Assembly: GCA_964549745.1 (NCBI GenBank)
Contig: CAZJWP010000020.1
Coordinates: 1 to 25,802, forward strand
Source: J089 sp964549745
GTDB taxonomy: Bacteria > Fidelibacterota > Marinisomatia > Marinisomatales > J089
Direction of reading: 5' to 3'
Length of the DNA stretch: 25,802 nt
Of the stretch, positions 1 through 7,492 are shown piece by piece (position 1 is the stretch's first letter; the number at the start of each line of letters is the position of its first letter). The notes below the pieces were generated by a model. The model saw only the letters and a program-made list of their open reading frames with translations, had not been told where the DNA came from and ran no database searches. The position numbers and the translations under genes are program-made.

Positions 1-177
1 GCCGGACAGACCGCACCTCCGGGACGGCGGATGGGTCACGCCGGAGCGATCGTTTCCGGTGGTGATGACACCGCTGAAGCAAAAATGCGTATCCTGAACG
101 AATGTGGTATTGCCGTATGCGAATCGGTAGCGACCATTGGTGCGACGATGAAACAACAGTTGGAAAAGGCCAATTAG
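1..177 (+). CDS. sucD: Succinyl-CoA ligase alpha subunit, 3' end only
   Basis: Reading frame 1 is open from the first base to a TAG at 175-177 and gives 58 residues of the C-terminus; the start lies outside the window. The segment carries the family signature AGQTAPPGRRMGHAGAI followed by SGG, which belongs to the alpha subunit of ADP- or GDP-forming succinyl-CoA synthetase, the TCA-cycle enzyme that makes a nucleoside triphosphate from succinyl-CoA. The catalytic phospho-histidine lies upstream in family members and cannot be checked here. The stop codon overlaps the ribosome-binding site of the next gene, ndk, so the two are probably cotranscribed. That pairing is sensible because Ndk can redistribute the phosphate of the nucleotide made by this enzyme. 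Confidence 0.9.
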   Translation, partial: AGQTAPPGRRMGHAGAIVSGGDDTAEAKMRILNECGIAVCESVATIGATMKQQLEKAN

Positions 178-185
178 GAGATTTT

Positions 186-611
186 ATGACGAACAGGACG
201 TTTGCAATCATTAAACCGGATGCGGTCCGGAATGGTCACCTGGGAAAAATCTTAGATCGGATCATTCAAGCGGATTTTAAGATTCTGGGTGCACGACTAA
301 CCCGTATGACCAGGACTCAGGCCGAGGGATTTTACGAAGTCCATCGCGGGAAACCATTTTTCCAAGAATTAACTGAATTCATGTCGTCCGGAACTTGCAT
401 GGTGTTGGCCTTGGAAAAAGAAAATGCCGTAGCCGCCTGGCGGGAAACCATTGGCGCGACCAATCCAGCCGATGCAGCAGAGGGTACCATTCGAAAAGAT
501 TTTGCCACCAGTTTAGGACAAAATGCAGTACACGGGTCCGATAGCGATAAAAATGCGGAGAAGGAAATTGCCTTTTTCTTCAGTGAATCAGATCTTATCG
601 CTACACAATAA
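186..611 (+). CDS. ndk: Nucleoside diphosphate kinase
   Basis: This 141-residue protein is full length for the family (E. coli Ndk is 143). Ndk moves the gamma phosphate between nucleoside di- and triphosphates through a phospho-histidine. Visible motifs are FAIIKPDAV near the N-terminus with Lys10, and NAVHGSDS near the C-terminus with the catalytic His116. The ATG at 186 is chosen because AGGAG at 176-180 sits five bases upstream and the protein then begins exactly at the family N-terminus (MTNRTFAIIKPD). The same frame is open upstream to 102, but that part overlaps sucD and does not look like Ndk. The gene starts nine bases after the sucD stop, so an operon is likely. Confidence 0.97.
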   Translation: MTNRTFAIIKPDAVRNGHLGKILDRIIQADFKILGARLTRMTRTQAEGFYEVHRGKPFFQELTEFMSSGTCMVLALEKENAVAAWRETIGATNPADAAEGTIRKDFATSLGQNAVHGSDSDKNAEKEIAFFFSESDLIATQ

Positions 612-642
612 TTCGTGTTATTTGCATTTGGTTTTTTCCTTT

Positions 643-667
643 GTCAACCTAATATTCATAGGCTGAC
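643..667 (+). terminator. Hairpin after ndk, possible terminator
   Basis: GTCAACCTA at 643-651 pairs with TAGGCTGAC at 659-667 around a seven-base loop, leaving one A-C mismatch. It lies in the 83-base gap between ndk and the SPOR lipoprotein gene. No T-run follows the stem, so it is not a canonical intrinsic terminator. It could instead be a leader structure of the next gene. Confidence 0.3.
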
Positions 668-694
668 ATCCAATTAAATAAACGGGACTTACCC

Positions 695-1501
695 ATGCAA
701 AAATACAAGTTCATCTTTCCGGTTATCGGTTTACTTATACTTTATTCCTGTGGTAAAAAAGCCACCGAAGCCGAAGTGGGTGCCCGTGTTCCCATTGCAG
801 CGGAAGTTCCGGAGCCGAATCAATCCTACGATTACAAGTGGGATATTACAGAACAACCGGATGCCAGCCTGCTCCAAATCTCGAACCTGATGGTCCCCGA
901 TCACCCTGAACGAATTGTATTTGTCCCGGATGCTCCGGGTGACTATACCGTACAAGTTACCATCTCCCAATATGGTGATCAGGTTAGTGTTCAATCCTGG
1001 GATTATAAAGTGACCGGTGAACCGATTCCAATTTCCGAACTATCTTTGCCCGGTTCGGTAGATTCATCGGAGGATGAAGCATGGCTAAACGAAAAGGTCG
1101 AGGATTCATCGGCTGTACCTGAAATGGGAGCCGCCGTCACACCTCCACCTCCGGCTCCGATAAAGAAGGCACCACCCAAAAAACCGGCGCCCAAACGAGT
1201 TCGGAAACCGGCTCCTCCGCCACCCGGCTCCTCCATTCCTGCAGATAAAAGTCATTTCACAATTCAGGTCGCAGCAAAAAAACTGCGCTCCAATGCAGAC
1301 GATATTGCGAGTCGCTTCCTGAATGAGGGACTGGATGTTTATGTACAGAAAGCATATATCAAAGAAACGGATGAAGTTTGGTACCGGATTCGACTGGGAA
1401 AATTTGATAATCTGGAGCAGGCGCATGAAGCGGCCAAACAATTTGCTGATAAATACAACATGACAACCTGGGTGGACTACGTTCGCCTGGATTCGAAATA
1501 A
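695..1501 (+). CDS. SPOR-domain lipoprotein with a PKD-like domain
   Basis: This 268-residue protein starts with a lipoprotein signal: a hydrophobic stretch at residues 6-17 ending in LYSC, with Cys19 as the likely lipidated residue (Tyr at -2 is unusual). Residues about 43-106 look like a PKD/Ig-like beta domain (APGDYTVQVTIS). Residues 149-178 are a Pro/Lys/Arg linker, and residues about 186-263 form a SPOR domain (FTIQVAA..., VWYRIRLGKF). SPOR domains bind denuded peptidoglycan glycan strands, often at the division site. The inferred arrangement is a membrane-anchored periplasmic protein whose tail reaches the cell wall. An 83-base gap separates it from ndk, and an AGGAG-led membrane-protein gene follows 18 bases after its stop, so those two are probably cotranscribed. 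The precise role is unknown. Confidence 0.85.
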   Translation: MQKYKFIFPVIGLLILYSCGKKATEAEVGARVPIAAEVPEPNQSYDYKWDITEQPDASLLQISNLMVPDHPERIVFVPDAPGDYTVQVTISQYGDQVSVQSWDYKVTGEPIPISELSLPGSVDSSEDEAWLNEKVEDSSAVPEMGAAVTPPPPAPIKKAPPKKPAPKRVRKPAPPPPGSSIPADKSHFTIQVAAKKLRSNADDIASRFLNEGLDVYVQKAYIKETDEVWYRIRLGKFDNLEQAHEAAKQFADKYNMTTWVDYVRLDSK

Positions 1502-1519
1502 TCAATACAGGAGACAATC

Positions 1520-2782
1520 ATGGGACCCATGAAATTGTATTTTGATTTTCGCGATATTTTCAGAGCACCGCGTTTAGGACTGAGCGGTAAAAAGATTATG
1601 GTTTTCACGGTGGCAAACCTGATCGGTTGGGCCGTGTACTGGGTGTTGACTTACCTGGCGTTTTCTGTTTCCGGGTACAGTTTCAATGCCATTTGGGATG
1701 CATATGGTCTATATCCCTGCCTCTTCGGGCATACAGCGGCCTGGTACGGATGGACAATTTATTACATCGGTCTGTTATTCTGGTTCTTCAGCCTGAATTT
1801 TGCCTGTACATCGGTGGCCCGAATTACGTACAAGCAACTAAAGGGCGATGAATTCTTTTCATCCGGTGATGCCTGGAAATACTCTAAAAAACATTGGTAC
1901 CCCATTGTTTTCACATCCATTTCGCTTATCGCAATTGTTGTATTTTTCCTGATCGGCGCAGTCATTTTCGCTCTGATTGGAAAAATACCTTACATCGGTG
2001 AATTTCTGTTTTCTCTGCCCTACTTACTATATTTCTTTGGCGCTGTCTTCACCGTTTACACAATCGTCGTTTTTGTGATTTCAATCCTATACACCCCAGC
2101 CATTGTTGGCGCCTATGAAGAAGACACGATGGGCGCGGTGTTCCAGAGTTATTCCATCACCTGGAGTCAACCCTGGCGAATCCTTGTTTACCATTCACTG
2201 CTATTACCTATTCTTGGTATTGGTGTTGCCGTATTACGTTTTTTCTGGATTGGTGGTTATTATCTGATCAATACCGTATTTGGTCAGTCATGGCTCATGG
2301 GTTCCAAATTGACACATGTTGTTGGCCGGGCAACGGATATCGTTCTTCCCTTCAGGAATATCTGTTGTAATACCGGATGCTGCAACGGACATATGATGCA
2401 TCATCATATTCATAATGCAGGCGCGTCCTGTCTGATGCATCTTCCCAATGGAACCGTTTTAAGCGGCACGGAAAGTGTTTCAGCCGTAATCCTGGCAATC
2501 TTCCTTTTTGTGTTATTGGTTTCCATTTTCTCTTATGCATTGTCAACTTTTTCCGTTGGTGAAACCCTCATGTTTGTGATCTTCAAAAAGAAATCGGATG
2601 ATGACAATCTTCTGGAACGGAAAGATGAAGACGAGTTGGAAGAAGAGGAAGAAAACGAAGATATGGATGAGTTTAAGAACGATGACGACGAAACAGAGGC
2701 CGAATCATCAGAAGAAACTGACAGTGAATCCGATTCAGATTCAGCATCCAATGATTCCGAAGAAGAGACGTCCAAAGACTAA
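1520..2782 (+). CDS. Unrecognised multi-pass membrane protein with Cys/His-rich loop and acidic tail
   Basis: I do not recognise a family for this 420-residue protein. It starts at ATG 1520 with AGGAG at 1509-1513. Hydrophobic segments near residues 27-49, 75-95, 128-153, 163-190, 222-250 and 318-340 suggest about six membrane spans. Between the last two is a loop dense in metal-binding side chains: Cys282, 283, 287, 288, 304 and His291, 294, 295, 296, 298, 307. From about residue 358 to the end the protein is almost all Asp, Glu, Ser and Asn (for example DELEEEEENEDMDEF). The long hydrophobic stretches and clean reading frame support a real gene. It follows the SPOR lipoprotein by 18 bases, which hints at an envelope role. 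Metal transport, sensing or storage is possible but is only inference. Confidence 0.8.
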   Translation: MGPMKLYFDFRDIFRAPRLGLSGKKIMVFTVANLIGWAVYWVLTYLAFSVSGYSFNAIWDAYGLYPCLFGHTAAWYGWTIYYIGLLFWFFSLNFACTSVARITYKQLKGDEFFSSGDAWKYSKKHWYPIVFTSISLIAIVVFFLIGAVIFALIGKIPYIGEFLFSLPYLLYFFGAVFTVYTIVVFVISILYTPAIVGAYEEDTMGAVFQSYSITWSQPWRILVYHSLLLPILGIGVAVLRFFWIGGYYLINTVFGQSWLMGSKLTHVVGRATDIVLPFRNICCNTGCCNGHMMHHHIHNAGASCLMHLPNGTVLSGTESVSAVILAIFLFVLLVSIFSYALSTFSVGETLMFVIFKKKSDDDNLLERKDEDELEEEEENEDMDEFKNDDDETEAESSEETDSESDSDSASNDSEEETSKD

Positions 2783-2812
2783 ATAAATCTTTAAAATAGT
2801 ACCTGATTATAC

Positions 2813-2833
2813 CTACAAGGTTATTTCTTGTAG
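2813..2833 (+). terminator. Perfect 7-bp hairpin between the membrane protein and DUF177 genes
   Basis: CTACAAG at 2813-2819 and CTTGTAG at 2827-2833 are perfect reverse complements around a seven-base loop, 30 bases after the membrane-protein stop. There is no T-run after it. It may end the upstream transcript or sit in the leader of the fatty-acid cluster; the sequence does not decide. Confidence 0.3.
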
Positions 2834-2869
2834 CGGATAGTTAAAAACACTTAGCTTTCTTGGCTCAAA

Positions 2870-3376
2870 TTGAAAATTTTTCGGTCAGAATTAGAACGGG
2901 GGCTTGACCACAGGCTTTTTGAAATTCCTGCAGAATTGCTGCAACTGAAAGATGTATCATTTGCCAAAAATCCTATTCCATGTTGGATATCATCCTTCCA
3001 ACAACCGGATGGATTCAAGCTTTCCGTTGAATTGGACATCCATCTTCAACTGACTTGTGATCGGTGCCTGACAGAATTTGGCCAGGAATCAAGCGAGTTA
3101 TTTGAATTAAGACTCACGGATATAGACATGATGGTAAATGAGGAAGAAACGGATATTTTGTTTTTTCCTGAATCACTGTTAGAGATCGATCTTACACCGG
3201 TACTTCGTGATTATATTGCGTTGGCCGTTCCATCGAAACGACTTTGCCGCGATAACTGCAAGGGACTCTGCCCGAATTGCGGGATCAATTTAAATATTGA
3301 TTCCTGTACTTGTGATTCTCAAAGGGCGCCCTCACCCTTTGATCAATTGAAAAAACTTACTCAGGATTCCGAATAA
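2870..3376 (+). CDS. yceD: YceD/DUF177 family protein
   Basis: This 168-residue protein belongs to the DUF177 (YceD) family, almost always encoded just before rpmF. In plants and E. coli the family has been tied to 23S rRNA accumulation or processing; its exact activity is unsettled. The sequence shows the typical Cys pairs: CDRC at residues 63-66 and the C-terminal CRDNCKGLCPNCG block with Cys126, 130, 134 and 137. A stop in this frame at 2852-2854 leaves the TTG at 2870 as the only good start, although no strong ribosome-binding site precedes it. rpmF starts 16 bases after the stop. It is the first gene of the packed cluster running to rnc. Confidence 0.9.
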   Translation: MKIFRSELERGLDHRLFEIPAELLQLKDVSFAKNPIPCWISSFQQPDGFKLSVELDIHLQLTCDRCLTEFGQESSELFELRLTDIDMMVNEEETDILFFPESLLEIDLTPVLRDYIALAVPSKRLCRDNCKGLCPNCGINLNIDSCTCDSQRAPSPFDQLKKLTQDSE

Positions 3377-3392
3377 GACTTAAGGAGCATTA

Positions 3393-3572
3393 ATGGCTTT
3401 ACCAAAAACCAGACAATCCAAGGCACGCGGTCGGAAACGCCGTACACATTATAAGGCGGCTTCCGTCAGCTTTACGACCTGCCCACAATGTGGTCAGACG
3501 AAAATGCCACATCGGGTTTGCCCGAATTGCGGGTATTATCGCGGCCGCCCGGTTATATCGGCTACGGAATAG
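3393..3572 (+). CDS. rpmF: 50S ribosomal protein bL32
   Basis: This short frame encodes 59 residues: MALPKTRQSKARGRKRRTHY, then a zinc ribbon with two pairs, CPQC (Cys30, Cys33) and CPNC (Cys43, Cys46). That is the complete C+ (zinc-binding) form of bL32, a component of the large ribosomal subunit. AAGGAG at 3382-3387, five bases before the ATG, is a strong ribosome-binding site. It sits between DUF177 and plsX, the near-universal arrangement that couples ribosome and lipid synthesis genes. Confidence 0.96.
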   Translation: MALPKTRQSKARGRKRRTHYKAASVSFTTCPQCGQTKMPHRVCPNCGYYRGRPVISATE

Positions 3573-3586
3573 ATCACATTTAGTTT

Positions 3587-4585
3587 ATGATATTGGCCCT
3601 GGACGCAATGGGGGGAGACAATGCTCCGGCTTCCGTCGTACAGGGCGCTTTCGATGCACTATCGGAGACGCCGGACGATTATTCCTTTATCCTGGTGGGT
3701 GATGAAGCCCGTATCCGGAAAGAAATAAACGGCAAACTCCCGGACCGTATTCAAATCCGGCCCACCACTGAAATTGTGGGAATGAATGACCGCGGTTCCA
3801 CCATCCTGAAAACCAAACCTGATTCCTCTATTGTTCAGGGCATCACAATGGTCAAGGATAAAAAAGCAGATGGATTTATCAGTGCCGGGCACACCGGCGC
3901 AGTCATGACAGCCTCACTCTTCTTACTGGGACGAATCCAAGGCGTCAGACGACCAGCTTTGGGTGTGTATATCCCAACTCCGGTTGGAGGAAAAGTACTT
4001 TGTGATGTGGGCGCCAATCCGGATGTAAAGCCATTCCATCTTTTGCAATTCGCTCTTATGTCTATTGATTATATCACCCGAATTGAAGGTATAAATAATC
4101 CCAAAGTCGGTTTAATCAATATCGGTGAAGAGCCAACTAAAGGAAGTGAACTGTACAAAGAGACACATAAACTTTTGACGAAAGAATTGCCACAATTCAT
4201 GGGCAACGTTGAGGGACGCCATTTGATGGATTGTGATGCTGATATCCTGATTTGCGACGGTTTTGTCGGTAACACGCTCCTCAAATTCGCCGAAGCCTGG
4301 ATCACCATTCTTGGCAATGAAATTCGGAACCGGTCTATGCAGGGCCTTCGTACAAAAGTCGGCGCTTTAATGTTAAAACCGGTTTTCAAAGATTTACAAA
4401 AACAATACGACTATGAAGAACACGGGGGCACGCCCTTATTAGGGGTGAATGGCATTTCAATCGTAGCACATGGAAGTTCCGGTTCCAAATCGATTAAAAA
4501 CTCAATCCGTGTTGCAAAGAAATGCCTGGATAATCAACTGATTGATCAAACCCGTCACAGCCTGGCTGACTATGAAGGAAATTAA
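3587..4585 (+). CDS. plsX: Phosphate acyltransferase PlsX
   Basis: PlsX converts acyl-ACP and phosphate into acyl-phosphate, the first step of phosphatidic acid synthesis by the PlsX/PlsY route. The 332-residue length is normal for the family. The protein opens with MILALDAMGGDNAP, the hallmark N-terminus, and carries SAGHTGA at residues 99-105 and CDVGANPD further on. The ATG at 3587 lies 14 bases after the rpmF stop. Its 3' end contains the ribosome-binding site of fabH, so the two are translated in close succession. Its substrate comes from the genes that follow. Confidence 0.97.
   Translation: MILALDAMGGDNAPASVVQGAFDALSETPDDYSFILVGDEARIRKEINGKLPDRIQIRPTTEIVGMNDRGSTILKTKPDSSIVQGITMVKDKKADGFISAGHTGAVMTASLFLLGRIQGVRRPALGVYIPTPVGGKVLCDVGANPDVKPFHLLQFALMSIDYITRIEGINNPKVGLINIGEEPTKGSELYKETHKLLTKELPQFMGNVEGRHLMDCDADILICDGFVGNTLLKFAEAWITILGNEIRNRSMQGLRTKVGALMLKPVFKDLQKQYDYEEHGGTPLLGVNGISIVAHGSSGSKSIKNSIRVAKKCLDNQLIDQTRHSLADYEGN
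4575..4580 (+). promoter_or_regulatory. Ribosome-binding site that fixes the fabH start at TTG 4587
   Basis: AAGGAA lies six bases before a TTG at 4587, inside the last codons of plsX. The in-frame ATG at 4572 and TTG at 4542 have no such site and would add residues that do not match FabH. Confidence 0.7.
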
Positions 4586-4586
4586 T

Positions 4587-5576
4587 TTGAAAGCAACGAT
4601 TACCGCGACTGCACGCTATATACCCGAAAAAATAATGACCAATTTCGATTTAGAGAAGATGGTCGAAACATCCGATGAATGGATTCGTACCCGGACAGGA
4701 ATAGAAACCCGGCATATTGCCACCGAGGGAGAAGCCTCTTCATCAATGGGTACCGAAGTCGCCAAACAACTACTGGAAAAATCCGGTTCAACCGCCGATG
4801 AGATTGAAGCTATTATCGTAGCCACGGTTACACCTGATATGATGTTCCCTTCTACCGCTGCATTGATCCAAAACAACATCAAAGCATCAAATGCGTGGGG
4901 TTTTGATTTATCCGGTGCATGTACGGGATTTTTATATGCTCTGGAATCCGGTACGCGACTGATTGAATCCGGGAAGTATAAAAAGGTTATTGTTATTGGT
5001 GTCGATACGATGACATCCATTCTAGACTATACGGATCGGAACACTTGTGTGTTATTCGGTGATGGCGCAGGTGGTGTATTACTGGAGCCGTCTACAGATG
5101 AGTCCGGTATTCTTGACAGCATTCTCCGAATTGACGGAAGCGGCGGCCCTTACCTGAATATGCCCGCCGGTGGTAGTCTCATGCCCGCCAGTCATGAAAC
5201 GGTGGACAAGCGGTTGCATTACATTCAGCAGGATGGAAAGACAGTCTATAAATTTGCTGTTAAAGGCATGGCTGATATCAGCGCTGAAATTTTGGAAAAG
5301 AATGGCTATTCCGGATCGGATATCAAACTTTACATTCCACACCAGGCTAATAAACGGATTATTGACGCGGCAGCCAAACGTTGCGGCTTCAAGCCAGAGC
5401 AAGTCCTGATCAATATAAATAAATACGGAAATACAACTGCCGGGACCATTCCAATTGGAATAAGCGAATCGGTAGATGACGGTACACTGCTGGAAGGTGA
5501 TTTGGTTTTGTTAGCGGCATTTGGCGCCGGGTTTTCCTGGGGAAGTACCTTGATTCGCTGGGGAGTCACCCAATGA
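4587..5576 (+). CDS. fabH: Beta-ketoacyl-ACP synthase III
   Basis: FabH condenses acetyl-CoA with malonyl-ACP to begin type II fatty-acid synthesis. With the TTG start the protein has 329 residues and begins with the usual K-A-T-I-T-A-T-A-R-Y-I-P-E-K sequence; the frame itself is open further upstream. The catalytic triad is visible: Cys112 in GACTGFLYAL, His252 in PHQANKR and Asn282 in NKYGNTTAGTIP. The C-terminal AFGAGFSWGS is also typical. It begins two bases after the plsX stop, and its TGA overlaps the fabD ATG by four bases, so translation is probably coupled. Confidence 0.95.
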   Translation: MKATITATARYIPEKIMTNFDLEKMVETSDEWIRTRTGIETRHIATEGEASSSMGTEVAKQLLEKSGSTADEIEAIIVATVTPDMMFPSTAALIQNNIKASNAWGFDLSGACTGFLYALESGTRLIESGKYKKVIVIGVDTMTSILDYTDRNTCVLFGDGAGGVLLEPSTDESGILDSILRIDGSGGPYLNMPAGGSLMPASHETVDKRLHYIQQDGKTVYKFAVKGMADISAEILEKNGYSGSDIKLYIPHQANKRIIDAAAKRCGFKPEQVLININKYGNTTAGTIPIGISESVDDGTLLEGDLVLLAAFGAGFSWGSTLIRWGVTQ

Positions 5577-6499
5577 AAACGGCGTTCCTGTTTCCCGGAC
5601 AGGGTTCCCAGATTGTGGGAATGGGGTTTGACCTCTACGAAAATACCGCCATTGGAAAGTCTTTATTTGAACAAAGTAATGATATATTGGGCTATGACAT
5701 CCAATCGATTATTTTCAAGGGTCCGGAGGAAACACTCAAACAAACTCGACACACTCAACCGGCGCTTTTCATCGTTAGTTCTATTCTTGTGCGATTAATT
5801 GCCGAAAAGGGAATAACTCCGGACGCGGTTGCCGGACACAGTTTGGGGGAGTATACAGCTCTTGCGACAGCCAATGTGTTTAATTTTGAAACGGCGCTCA
5901 ATCTCGTTAAACTTCGTGCTGAAAGTATGGCTATGGCGGGACAAAATACTTCTGGCACAATGGCTGCAATTCTTGGACTTGCGGATAACGCGGTGGAGTC
6001 TGTCTGTCTGGCGGTCAGTACCGAAACAGATCCGGTTGTGGCTGCCAATTACAATTCACCGGGACAATGTGTGATTTCCGGCTCAATTTCTGCTGTCCGA
6101 AAAGCGATGGAAAAAGCCACATCCGAAGGCGCCAAACGTGCCGTTGAACTCAATGTGAGCGGTGCGTTTCATTCACCGTTAATGACTCCGGCCCGGGAAC
6201 CCTTGGAAGCAAAACTCAATACCACAATTTTAAATGACGCACATATTCCCGTGTATTCAAATGTAAATGCAAAACCGGTGACCGATTCTGGACAAATTAA
6301 AGAAAATCTTTTAAATCAACTGGAATCCCCCGTCCGCTGGTCGCAATCCATTCAAGCCATGGCAAAGGATGGAATAGAACAATTTGTGGAAGTTGGACCA
6401 GGGCGTGTGCTTCAGGGATTGAATCGCCGGATCAACCGGGACTTAAAATCCACAGGCATTGACAACCTGGAAAAACTGGAGGCGTGGATTCATGGCTGA
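5573..6499 (+). CDS. fabD: Malonyl-CoA:ACP transacylase
   Basis: FabD loads malonyl groups from CoA onto acyl carrier protein. The 308-residue protein shows the family N-terminus (FLFPGQGSQIVGMG), the nucleophile elbow GHSLGEY with His89 and Ser90, Arg115 in the KLRAESM block, and the catalytic His200 in SGAFHSPLM. GGGGAG at 5560-5565 precedes the ATG by seven bases. It overlaps fabH by four bases at its start and fabG by eight bases at its end. Confidence 0.97.
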   Translation: MKTAFLFPGQGSQIVGMGFDLYENTAIGKSLFEQSNDILGYDIQSIIFKGPEETLKQTRHTQPALFIVSSILVRLIAEKGITPDAVAGHSLGEYTALATANVFNFETALNLVKLRAESMAMAGQNTSGTMAAILGLADNAVESVCLAVSTETDPVVAANYNSPGQCVISGSISAVRKAMEKATSEGAKRAVELNVSGAFHSPLMTPAREPLEAKLNTTILNDAHIPVYSNVNAKPVTDSGQIKENLLNQLESPVRWSQSIQAMAKDGIEQFVEVGPGRVLQGLNRRINRDLKSTGIDNLEKLEAWIHG

Positions 6500-7238
6500 T
6501 TTGACCGGAAAGGTGGCCATTGTTACCGGCGGATCACGCGGAATTGGCGTAGCTATTGCCACACAATTGGCGGAAGCCGGTGCAAAAGTCTATGCTGTGA
6601 GCCGGACGCTGGATGCTGTTTCCAGTGTTGCCAAATCTCTCACAGAAAAGGGTTTTTCTGCATTCGCAAAAGCCTGTGATGTTTCTGATTTGGATCAGGT
6701 TCAATCAGTTTTTAAAGAAATTTCCGATGAAGCCGGCTCAATTGATATCCTGGTTAATAATGCCGGCGTTACACGCGACACACTTTTATTGCGGATGTCC
6801 GAATCCGACTGGGATTTCGTCATGAATATCAATTTAAAAGGTGCATTCAACGGTATAAAAGGTGTTGTTCGGCCCATGATGAAAAAGCGATTTGGACGTA
6901 TTATAAATATTTCGTCAGTAGTGGGTCTCACCGGAAATGCGGGGCAAATCAATTATGCCGCTTCCAAATCCGGTCTTTTAGGCTTAACCAAATCAGCCGC
7001 CAAAGAGCTGGCTTCTCGAAATATTACCGTGAATTGCATTGCGCCAGGATATATTGAGACCGATATGACCACATCGCTTGCCGATGATGTTAAAGAAAAT
7101 TTGATTCAACAAATCCCGCTGGGCCGAATTGGTACCGGGGACGATGTAGCCTCCCTGATCCGGTTTTTAGCCGGAGATCAGGCCGGATATATCACCGGAC
7201 AGACCTTCGCCGTTGATGGCGGGATGACCATGATTTAG
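6492..7238 (+). CDS. fabG: 3-oxoacyl-ACP reductase
   Basis: FabG is an NADPH-dependent short-chain dehydrogenase that reduces 3-ketoacyl-ACP in each elongation cycle. From the ATG at 6492 the protein has 248 residues. It shows the nucleotide-binding TGGSRGIG at 12-19, NNAG at 89-92, and the catalytic Ser142, Tyr155 and Lys159 (YAASK). The C-terminal block ITGQTFAVDGGMTM is the family ending. The frame is open upstream to 6459, but that part overlaps fabD and lacks family similarity. GGAGG at 6478-6482 lies nine bases upstream of the ATG. Confidence 0.96.
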   Translation: MADLTGKVAIVTGGSRGIGVAIATQLAEAGAKVYAVSRTLDAVSSVAKSLTEKGFSAFAKACDVSDLDQVQSVFKEISDEAGSIDILVNNAGVTRDTLLLRMSESDWDFVMNINLKGAFNGIKGVVRPMMKKRFGRIINISSVVGLTGNAGQINYAASKSGLLGLTKSAAKELASRNITVNCIAPGYIETDMTTSLADDVKENLIQQIPLGRIGTGDDVASLIRFLAGDQAGYITGQTFAVDGGMTMI

Positions 7239-7254
7239 TCAATGGAGGAATACT

Positions 7255-7488
7255 ATGTCTACGTTCGATAAAGTCAAAGAAGTGATCATCGATAAACTGG
7301 GAGTCGAAGAAGGAAAAATCAACATGGAAGCGTCTTTTGTAGACGATCTGGGTGCTGATTCACTCGATACAGTTGAATTGATCATGGAATTGGAAGAAGA
7401 ATTCGGAATTGAAATTCCGGATGAAGATGCCGAAAATATTACCACAGTTGGCGCTGCGGTGAATTATATCGAAGGTAAAAAAGACTAA
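7255..7488 (+). CDS. acpP: Acyl carrier protein
   Basis: This 77-residue acidic protein carries growing acyl chains on a phosphopantetheine arm. The attachment serine is Ser36 in DDLGADSLDTVELIM, followed by the conserved EEEFGIEIPDEDAE helix. The expected size is 75-80 residues. GGAGG at 7244-7248, six bases before the ATG, is the cleanest ribosome-binding site in the cluster, in keeping with the high expression usual for ACP. It lies between fabG and fabF as in many bacteria. Confidence 0.98.
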   Translation: MSTFDKVKEVIIDKLGVEEGKINMEASFVDDLGADSLDTVELIMELEEEFGIEIPDEDAENITTVGAAVNYIEGKKD

Positions 7489-7492
7489 CAAA

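Noticed and set aside
1140..1230. Proline-codon repeats in the SPOR gene as a DNA repeat element
   Set aside because: The pattern is explained by the Pro/Lys linker of the protein and is not a regular tandem array.
3490..3702. A 70-residue frame covering the end of rpmF and the start of plsX
   Set aside because: It overlaps two certain genes in a different frame and shows no family features.
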